Part shown: positions 7,059 to 10,811 of the stretch, in pieces
How positions within the stretch are numbered: the first letter of the stretch is position 1
Layout: each line of letters opens with the position of its first letter
Source of the DNA: JBHPHI01 sp042569595
Lineage (GTDB): Bacteria > Patescibacteriota > Microgenomatia > UBA1400 > 2-01-FULL-45-11
Direction of reading: 5' to 3'
Assembly: GCA_042569595.1 (NCBI GenBank)
Contig: JBHPHI010000026.1
Coordinates: 1-10,811, forward strand
DNA length: 10,811 nucleotides
Made by a program: the position numbers and the translations under genes
Notes under the pieces: model-generated
The model's input: the letters and a program-made list of their open reading frames with translations, nothing else
The model's database searches: none
What the model was told of the DNA's origin: nothing

Positions 7059-7511
7059 CTACTTTTTCTTCTTTTTAGCAGCAGCTATTTTTGCCTTAAT
7101 GGCATCTTCAGCTGCGGATGAGCTACTTGTCGTTGGTTTTTCTTCTGGTTTGGGTTCTTCTTTTGGTTCTTCTTTTTTTACTTCTTCTTTTTTGGTTTGG
7201 ATTGCGTCTCTTAGGGTGTTTTTGATGAGAGTTTTTTTCTTTCTTTTTGGTGTTTGTTCTTGGGCTATGACCACTTGTTGTGGTTCGGTATTTTTGTTTT
7301 CTTCTTCTACTCTCGCTGCTGTATCAGGGTCGATTGGGGGGATGACTTTGGTTCTAATAGCTGAAGCAAGAGGAGTGAGAATTCTGGCGCCGACGTAGGG
7401 GGTTGCAATGTCAGGATCAACATAAACTATATTACCCTGTTTCCATTTGGCTATCTTTTTTTCGCTATAATCTTGCAGTACATAGTACTGTTTCTTTCTG
7501 GTTTCACCCAT
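7059..7511 (-). CDS. Lysine-rich protein of unknown function, 150 aa
   Basis: I do not recognise the family. Residues 1-60 look like a small folded region (KQYYVLQDYSEKKIAKWKQG, then DPDIATPYVGARILTPLASA). From about residue 65 it is low-complexity: acidic and Gln-rich (EEENKNTEPQQ), a basic cluster PKRKKK, an alternating Lys/Glu/Pro segment, a Ser run, and a C-terminus of AKIAAAKKKKK. There is no signal peptide or membrane helix. It is the first gene of the operon with the 872-aa protein, 26 bases upstream of it, so it may be a chaperone, adaptor or nucleic-acid- or envelope-binding partner (inference). The ATG at 7511 follows TAGGAT by six bases, with TTGACA 18 bases further upstream. An AGGA inside that same box could instead act as a weak Shine-Dalgarno. 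Confidence 0.82.
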   Translation of the reverse strand: MGETRKKQYYVLQDYSEKKIAKWKQGNIVYVDPDIATPYVGARILTPLASAIRTKVIPPIDPDTAARVEEENKNTEPQQVVIAQEQTPKRKKKTLIKNTLRDAIQTKKEEVKKEEPKEEPKPEEKPTTSSSSAAEDAIKAKIAAAKKKKK

Positions 7512-7517
7512 GTATTC

Positions 7518-7547
7518 ATCCTACTGAGGTATATAGGGTAGTGTCAA
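7518..7547 (-). promoter_or_regulatory. Promoter of the 150-aa/872-aa operon
   Basis: A perfect -35 TTGACA (7547-7542) and TAGGAT (7523-7518) are spaced by 18 bases. The -10 ends six bases before the ATG at 7511, so the transcript would be leaderless. An alternative -10, TATATA, lies closer to the -35 but at unsuitable spacing. Confidence 0.55.
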
Positions 7548-7575
7548 TAAGAAAAACAGGGAAAGATTGGGGAAT

Positions 7576-8016
7576 TTATTGGATTTGATCGGTGGGGGTG
7601 GTGGTGTAGGGATTGATGAGACCCTTCAGGATGTTGAAGATAGCTGGAATAAGAAGGATTGCGCCTCCGAAAGCTAGAGAGATAGCCCATTCAAGAGGGA
7701 TGACTTGAGCATTGGTTGCAACTTCTTGTAAAGCGTATAGTTGCATGAGGCTTCCAGTTACTAAAAATATTCCACCTTTGGCTCCGGGATGAAACTGAAA
7801 GAAAGATATAAGCCACATAGGAGTGAGTAGGAAAGCCATGCCTCTTATGAGTATAGAAGTGGTAGAGAAGGCGTATTTTCCTAAAGTGGGTCCATTGAAG
7901 TAATGGTATGGAGTGGGAAATGTGGCTGGAAGAGGATCTACAACTGCGTCGAGCAGGTAGGATAGTAGAAACATTCCGGCAATGATGATTAAGACATACT
8001 CTTTGGGTATCTTCAT
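7576..8016 (-). CDS. Four-helix membrane protein of unknown function, 146 aa
   Basis: I do not recognise the family. Four hydrophobic segments are visible, at about residues 6-26, 53-73, 78-98 and 108-130, with a polar loop after the first (DPLPATFPTPYHYFNGPT). The tail is short and Thr-rich. The protein should be an integral inner-membrane protein. I chose the ATG at 8016, which begins MKIPKEYVLIII, rather than an upstream TTG at 8034, because TATAAT lies exactly six bases before this ATG and the TTG falls inside the promoter. The gene follows the 184-aa gene with a 40-base gap and precedes the 150-aa/872-aa operon, so it probably belongs to the same functional cluster. It could be a membrane anchor or assembly platform, but nothing in the sequence proves that. 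Confidence 0.8.
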   Translation of the reverse strand: MKIPKEYVLIIIAGMFLLSYLLDAVVDPLPATFPTPYHYFNGPTLGKYAFSTTSILIRGMAFLLTPMWLISFFQFHPGAKGGIFLVTGSLMQLYALQEVATNAQVIPLEWAISLAFGGAILLIPAIFNILKGLINPYTTTPTDQIQ

Positions 8017-8028
8017 AAGGATATTATA
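8017..8028 (-). promoter_or_regulatory. -10 box deciding the start of the 146-aa gene
   Basis: A perfect TATAAT (8028-8023, minus strand) is followed by six bases (ATCCTT) and then the ATG at 8016. No Shine-Dalgarno fits, so the transcript is predicted to start at the ATG. No good -35 box is seen. Confidence 0.55.
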
Positions 8029-8056
8029 GTACAAGGTTTTTTTGGATGGGAAGGGA

Positions 8057-8611
8057 CTAATTTTCCAAGTCTTCGTCGGGGTCTTTGGTATACTGTCGTT
8101 CTTGTGGTTTGATGCCTCTTTTTATATCCATTTTGATGGCTTTTTCTTCAAGTTCTTTTACATTTTCTACTGCCAGGGTGTTGCCCATAGCTGGAACTTC
8201 TTGGATTTCTTTGGCTACTACGTATTGGGAGGTGTGGTCTGGTTTTACGTCCCAATCCTTGTCTATATATATGGATGTTTTGCTGTTTTTTATGACCGAT
8301 CTTCTTTGTCCTTCACCTTTTCCTCGAGATATCCAAACCATAAAACCCATGTATTCATTGGTTTTGAGTTTTTTGTTTTTGTCGGTGATGGAGAGGTTGG
8401 TGGCTTTGGTCACTATACCAGTAAGGTCTGAGGGTGATTCCTTTGCTCCTTCAACGATGTCTTTTAATTCAGGGTTGAATTGTAAGAATTCTTTGATGGT
8501 GTACCACTCGTGGTGGCGTTTGAAGTCTACGCGAACGTATCCTGAAAATTCAGGGTCCAGGTAAGCTTTTTTTGCTTCTCTTTCGTTTCCGTTGATGTCT
8601 ATGATTTTCAT
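8057..8611 (-). CDS. Phage-like structural protein, 184 aa
   Basis: The N-terminus has MKIIDINGNEREAKKAYLDP and a GYVRVDFKRHHEWYTIKEF segment (24-42). The middle has GIVTKATNLSITD, then GFMVWISRGKGEGQRRSVIK (89-108), IDKDW and KPDHTSQYVV (116-132). The G-x-G-x-GQ-x-R-x-I ... W ... PD-x-TS-x-Y arrangement is a beta-module I recall from many phage tail and fibre proteins. The C-terminus (145-184) is a charged, probably helical stretch. There is no signal peptide or membrane helix. It has its own promoter with a near-consensus -35 and -10 and no Shine-Dalgarno. With the 172-aa and 872-aa proteins it forms a set of phage-derived structural families in one cluster. Its exact role is unknown. Confidence 0.85.
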   Translation of the reverse strand: MKIIDINGNEREAKKAYLDPEFSGYVRVDFKRHHEWYTIKEFLQFNPELKDIVEGAKESPSDLTGIVTKATNLSITDKNKKLKTNEYMGFMVWISRGKGEGQRRSVIKNSKTSIYIDKDWDVKPDHTSQYVVAKEIQEVPAMGNTLAVENVKELEEKAIKMDIKRGIKPQERQYTKDPDEDLEN

Positions 8612-8619
8612 ACTAGCTT

Positions 8620-8648
8620 GTTATACGCCGTGGTAATTTATAAGTCAA
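8620..8648 (-). promoter_or_regulatory. Promoter of the 184-aa gene, leaderless type
   Basis: The -35 TTGACT (8648-8643) and -10 TATAAC (8625-8620) are 17 bases apart, the best promoter in the window. Eight bases separate the -10 from the ATG at 8611, so the transcript would begin at or within a base or two of the start codon. Confidence 0.65.
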
Positions 8649-8692
8649 CGATGTTTAGTCGAGTACAGATCACTATACTTATATCCTCCTCC
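8638..8692 (-). other. Orphan Shine-Dalgarno with an 11-codon frame
   Basis: GGAGGAGG (8692-8685), a strong ribosome-binding sequence, stands 11 bases before a GTG at 8673 that opens an 11-residue frame (VICTRLNIVDL) ending in TAA at 8638-8640. TATATAAT-like DNA lies just upstream. It could be a leader peptide for the 184-aa gene, a remnant of a lost gene, or coincidence. Bases 8693-8733 otherwise show nothing clear, and no terminator is visible after the 235-aa gene. Confidence 0.2.
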
Positions 8693-8733
8693 TTATTATA
8701 TATAGTATTTTGGGGGTGCATTAGAAGGCTGGC

Positions 8734-9441
8734 CTAGCTAAAGATGTTGTTGTAGTAGTCGTATGAAAGACCAGCCCTATTGGTCCAGCTTGTAGAGAAA
8801 CTAGTGCTTCCGCGTATGTATCTAAAAGCGCCAGTGGTGTCTTCTTTTGTGATATACCATGATCCATTAGTATGCACAAATCCATAATATGTATCAGTTC
8901 CTGAGTCGTCAATTTCACTAACTTCATAACCATCAGTTGGTTGTTTTTCCGCGGGATCTATGGTGCTGCCGGAGCTGTCTTTTATAGATACTGTTCCGGG
9001 TCCAGGGATGCTACCAAAGAAAGCTGCTTGAGCTTTTTTGGTAAACAGAGCCATGATCACCATGGCAATTGAGCTGGTGCCGATGAATTTTAAGAAAATG
9101 CGCTTGTTTGTGTCCGAAACATTAACCTGGTCTTCTCTGTCTTGTTGTTGTTTTTTGGTTAAAAATTCTGGTTCTATTACATCTGGATCTGTGTTTCTTT
9201 TGTGTTTGCTGGGAGTAGACAGGATTTGATTGCCAATTTTAATGGGAGATATAGAGTAGGTTTTTTTGGTTTGTTGTTGAGGGGATCTTCTTTTGAATAA
9301 CTGAATTGTGAAATAAATAGCCACAGGAAGAAATGCTAGAGAAATAATGACTTGAGTAACACTTTGAGCACTTGCAAGTCCAGCGATAGTGATAATGACA
9401 GCAATGATGAAGTTGTAGGTAACTAGAGCTCTTTTTTTCAT
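8734..9441 (-). CDS. Membrane protein with internal Tat-like signal and phage-like C-terminal domain, 235 aa
   Basis: Three parts. Residues 5-48 hold two membrane helices in a TY...LAFLP...IYF module shared with the upstream 128-aa protein. Residues 49-111 are a polar, basic linker. Then comes NKRIFLKF (112-119), a hydrophobic stretch (119-133) and KKAQA before AFFGS (135-144). This resembles a twin-arginine signal of the SRRxFLK type with Lys for the first Arg, and an AxA-like cleavage site. The C-terminal domain (about 145-235) contains TVSIKDSSGSTIDPA, YYGFVHTNGSWYI, AFRYIRGSTSFSTSWTNRAG and YDYYNNIF, a pattern I recall from phage structural proteins. It would lie outside the cytoplasm. 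The start overlaps the previous stop as ATGA, so it is translationally coupled. It may anchor or present phage-like subunits at the surface (inference). Confidence 0.85.
   Translation of the reverse strand: MKKRALVTYNFIIAVIITIAGLASAQSVTQVIISLAFLPVAIYFTIQLFKRRSPQQQTKKTYSISPIKIGNQILSTPSKHKRNTDPDVIEPEFLTKKQQQDREDQVNVSDTNKRIFLKFIGTSSIAMVIMALFTKKAQAAFFGSIPGPGTVSIKDSSGSTIDPAEKQPTDGYEVSEIDDSGTDTYYGFVHTNGSWYITKEDTTGAFRYIRGSTSFSTSWTNRAGLSYDYYNNIFS
9025..9108 (-). other. Internal KR-type Tat-like signal segment
   Basis: This stretch encodes residues 112-139 of the 235-aa protein: N-K-R-I-F-L-K, about 15 weakly hydrophobic residues, then T-K-K-A-Q-A. Basic residues before an AxA site are typical of Tat signals. 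The lone variation is KR for RR. A plain third membrane helix handled by Sec/YidC is the alternative. Confidence 0.4.
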
Positions 9442-9824
9442 ATACCCATCGGGCTAATTAGTTGTTGAGAGATGTCTTGGGCATCTTGCGGTGTCATGAA
9501 TGTTTTTGCAAATGCTGCTACAAGAGCAACTATGAATAAACTGAGGCTAACTCGAAACATAAATGAGTCTTGGAGGAGAAAATTGGAGAAGGAAAACTCC
9601 CTGTTTGGTTGAATAGTTGGAGCTTGAGACTGCATGCCTTCTTTTGGAAAGAGCTTGTGAGAGAATTCGTGTAAAAAATATATAATCATGGGAGAAAAGG
9701 CGAGGACGGCGAAGATGTTGGTTTTGTTGAAACCTACAACAAAAGCAGCAATAGAAAGAACTACGGCTAGTATGGTGCCATAAGTAGCTAGGGCTGCCTC
9801 GGTGACGTTTTTGTTTTCATTCAT
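9438..9824 (-). CDS. Three-helix membrane protein, 128 aa, paralogous to the downstream protein
   Basis: I do not recognise the family. Two membrane helices at about 11-31 and 35-52 are followed by a polar linker (53-85) and a third helix at about 88-108, then a polar tail (MTPQDAQDISQQLISPMGI). Residues 11-50 align without gaps to residues 5-44 of the 235-aa protein, with 17 identities in 40 by hand count (ALxTY, LAFxP, IYF), so the two share a two-helix module and the same helix-helix-linker-helix plan. This one lacks the phage-like C-terminal domain. It overlaps the HTH gene by eight bases and the next gene by four, so the three are a tightly coupled operon. A signalling or assembly subcomplex is plausible but unproved. 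Confidence 0.82.
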   Translation of the reverse strand: MNENKNVTEAALATYGTILAVVLSIAAFVVGFNKTNIFAVLAFSPMIIYFLHEFSHKLFPKEGMQSQAPTIQPNREFSFSNFLLQDSFMFRVSLSLFIVALVAAFAKTFMTPQDAQDISQQLISPMGI

Positions 9825-10278
9825 TGGTGGCTGTTCTGGTGGTGTTGATGTGTTGGTAGGTGAGGAGAATGAAGACTCCCACCAGGCTAATTCTTATGAT
9901 TTGACCAAAAAGCGAGATAGTTGGGGCGGTGATGATGTCGCCAATAATTGCCAGTAGTGAGAAGAGAATAAGAACTTTTGCCACATTGCTTGGTAGTGAG
10001 CTTGGGGTTGAAATTGCGGAGGCGTGTTGTTGTGGTGTTGAGTGATTGATTGATTGTGGTTGGGGTTCTGGTTCTGGCTCGCGAACGTGATCGACTATAT
10101 CTATGGGAAGTTCGGTTCCTAAAAATTCTTCGATAGCTTGGTGGGGGATGCGGAAGCGGCCCTGCTCTAGGTCGCCGCGGGCTGAGCGAAGCCTACCCTC
10201 ATTCAAGTATTTGTAGACGGTATTGGTGGAAAAACCTAGGATTTTGGCTGTTTCTTTTACTGTGTATATTTGGTTCAT
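9817..10278 (-). CDS. Membrane-anchored excisionase/MerR-like HTH protein, 153 aa
   Basis: Residues 4-53 are a helix-turn-helix of the excisionase/MerR type: YTVKETAKILGFSTNTVYKY, then a basic strand-turn with GRFRIPHQAIEEFL. A Pro/Glu/Gln-rich linker follows (66-97, including PEPEPQPQ). Two hydrophobic helices lie at about 98-117 and 122-143, with a short polar tail. The protein should bind DNA in the cytoplasm while tethered to the inner membrane. The ATG at 10278 has GGAG 11 bases upstream, spaced a little far. It is first in the three-gene operon and overlaps the 128-aa gene by eight bases. The palindromes and repeats directly upstream, one overlapping the predicted -35, are the likely operators, suggesting autoregulation and perhaps control of the divergent gene at 10551. 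Its signal and targets are unknown. Confidence 0.88.
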   Translation of the reverse strand: MNQIYTVKETAKILGFSTNTVYKYLNEGRLRSARGDLEQGRFRIPHQAIEEFLGTELPIDIVDHVREPEPEPQPQSINHSTPQQHASAISTPSSLPSNVAKVLILFSLLAIIGDIITAPTISLFGQIIRISLVGVFILLTYQHINTTRTATNE

Positions 10279-10296
10279 TTGAGCAGTTTCTCCATC

Positions 10297-10326
10297 AAGA
10301 TAGGACCTTACTTGACTAACTGTAAA
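10297..10326 (-). promoter_or_regulatory. Predicted promoter of the HTH operon
   Basis: TTTACA (10326-10321) as -35 and TATCTT (10302-10297) as -10 are spaced by 18 bases on the minus strand, leaving room for the GGAG (10291-10294) before the ATG at 10278. The -35 is one arm of the inverted repeat TGTAAA-tagtt-TTTACA (10321-10337), so a bound regulator would block it. Confidence 0.5.
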
Positions 10327-10371
10327 TAGTTTTTACAAGTTTGTACAAATAAAATATCTTACTGTAACAGT
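10321..10371. promoter_or_regulatory. Cluster of operator-like palindromes and a 10-bp tandem repeat
   Basis: Four overlapping or adjacent elements lie here: the inverted repeat TGTAAA/TTTACA (10321-10337); a direct repeat with one-helical-turn period, AGTTTTTACA (10328-10337) then AGTTTGTACA (10338-10347); the perfect palindrome TTTGTACAAA (10340-10349); and ACTGT-A-ACAGT (10361-10371). They sit between the divergent genes and next to an HTH gene. Binding by that protein is inference. Confidence 0.5.
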
Positions 10372-10425
10372 GTAGAAAATGATTCTTGGGGTGTCAAGAT
10401 AGGAGTTTACACATGTATAAAAAGT

Positions 10426-10512
10426 GTGCTCGTTTTTATATATAGTGCTTCATTTTTATTAATTGTTCTAATGTTGGTTGTGGCTTTGCTGACACTTGAA
10501 AATAGGGAATAA
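10426..10512 (+). CDS. Possible 29-aa single-helix membrane peptide
   Basis: A GTG-started frame encodes a 29-residue peptide with a continuous hydrophobic stretch (VFIYSASFLLIVLMLVVALL) and a polar end TLENRE. It ends 38 bases before the plus-strand secreted gene and has the same orientation. No Shine-Dalgarno is seen; a TATAAA lies a few bases upstream of the GTG. The composition is what a real small membrane protein would show, but AT-rich non-coding DNA can give the same by chance. Confidence 0.25.
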   Translation: MLVFIYSASFLLIVLMLVVALLTLENRE

Positions 10513-10524
10513 GTTTGTCAAACT
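10512..10524. promoter_or_regulatory. 13-bp palindrome upstream of the secreted-protein gene
   Basis: AGTTTG-T-CAAACT is a perfect inverted repeat 26 bases before the ATG at 10551. It closely resembles AGTTTGTACAAAT at 10338-10350 on the other side of the intergenic region. The pair could be operators for one regulator controlling both divergent genes. Confidence 0.45.
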
Positions 10525-10550
10525 GGGTGAGTCATAAAACAGGAGGGATT

Positions 10551-10811
10551 ATGAAGAAATTTTTATTGTCATTTTTAGTGCTTGGTCTGGTGATTTCACC
10601 GGTTTTTGCTTTGGAGGAGTCTGAGGATAGTAGTTTGGTGGGTAATAGTGATGCGGGCGTGGTTTCTTCTGAAGATGTTCCAATGCCAGGAGGATTTTCT
10701 GACTGGTGGCTTCAGAATGTAACGGAAAGATTTGAAACATTTGCGGCCAGAACAGATGAAAAAAGAATAGCTCTTGAGGAGAAATTTGCTTCAAGGCGTG
10801 AAGCTCAGCTA
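10551..10811 (+). CDS. Secreted helical protein, DUF5667-like, 3'-truncated by window edge
   Basis: The ATG at 10551 follows AGGAGGG (10541-10547), one of the strongest ribosome sites in the window. The first 87 codons are open to the window end. Residues 1-20 form a Sec signal peptide: basic MKK, hydrophobic core, and SPVFA before LEE. An acidic, Ser-rich spacer (21-43) follows, then VPMPGGFSDWWLQNVTERFE and an Arg/Lys/Glu-rich helical stretch (RTDEKRIALEEKFASRREAQ). The Pro-Gly...WW...R.E.F....EK...E.FA.RR order resembles the exported DUF5667-type helical proteins often found in CPR genomes, though the match is by eye and partial. It is divergent from the HTH operon, sharing a 272-base regulatory region with it. 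The role is probably in the periplasm or cell envelope. Confidence 0.85.
   Translation, partial: MKKFLLSFLVLGLVISPVFALEESEDSSLVGNSDAGVVSSEDVPMPGGFSDWWLQNVTERFETFAARTDEKRIALEEKFASRREAQL

Noticed and set aside
6898..7398. Plus-strand frame of 166 codons rich in Phe and Ser
   Set aside because: It is the reverse of the Lys/Glu-rich 150-aa gene and the 872-aa N-terminus; the composition is the expected shadow and it spans two real genes.
8042..8564. Two overlapping plus-strand frames (129 and 159 codons)
   Set aside because: Both lie antisense to the 184-aa gene, which has a well-spaced promoter and a recognisable phage-like pattern.
10549..10794. Minus-strand frame of 81 codons at the right edge
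   Set aside because: It is antisense to the plus-strand gene with a strong Shine-Dalgarno and a clear signal peptide.
1..10811. CRISPR array, tRNA, rRNA, insertion sequence or attachment site
   Set aside because: No regularly spaced direct repeats, no cloverleaf or rRNA-like stretch, no transposase or integrase frame, and no terminal inverted repeats were seen.
1..10811. Alternative genetic code with TGA as glycine or tryptophan
   Set aside because: Trp is encoded by TGG throughout, and TGA serves as a stop in the ATGA overlap at 9438-9441; long genes contain no in-frame TGA.

Overview
The window looks like chromosomal DNA from an uncultivated bacterium, most likely a Patescibacteria/CPR member. 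That guess rests on dense, small, mostly unrecognised genes, many genes with no Shine-Dalgarno sequence but a -10 box a few bases before the ATG, a minimal TatA/TatC system, and an exported helical protein at the right end that resembles the DUF5667-type proteins of CPR genomes. No rRNA, tRNA, integrase, capsid or terminase gene is visible, so taxonomy is inference. The standard bacterial code fits: TGA ends the 128-aa gene inside a four-base overlap.

Layout, left to right. Bases 1-2108 (+) hold the 3' part of a large phage-virion-like protein. Bases 2174-3521 (-) are a twin-arginine translocation operon, tatC followed by three short tatA genes, ending at an intrinsic terminator (2124-2159). 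Bases 3522-3801 are non-coding, with a leaderless-type tatC promoter and, on the + strand, a hairpin plus terminator that could be a small RNA. Bases 3802-4320 (-) encode a 172-aa phage-like protein. Bases 4414-7032 (-) encode an 872-aa paralogue of the first gene, preceded in the same operon by a 150-aa lysine-rich protein (7059-7511). Next come a four-helix membrane protein (7576-8016) and a 184-aa phage-like protein (8057-8611). A tightly overlapping three-gene operon (8734-10278) encodes a membrane-anchored HTH protein and two related membrane proteins. One of these ends in a phage-like domain placed behind an internal Tat-like signal. Bases 10279-10550 are a divergent regulatory region rich in palindromes. 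A secreted helical protein starts at 10551 (+) and runs off the window.

As a working idea, this is a surface or particle-forming island. Phage-tail-type beta-rich proteins without signal peptides (872 aa, 690+ aa, 172 aa, 184 aa) sit beside a dedicated Tat translocase, a membrane-anchored protein carrying a related external domain behind a KR-type Tat-like signal, and a membrane-tethered DNA-binding protein that probably regulates its own operon. Each component is visible in the sequence; that they form one system is inference. Phage assignments come from recalled family patterns, not from a search.
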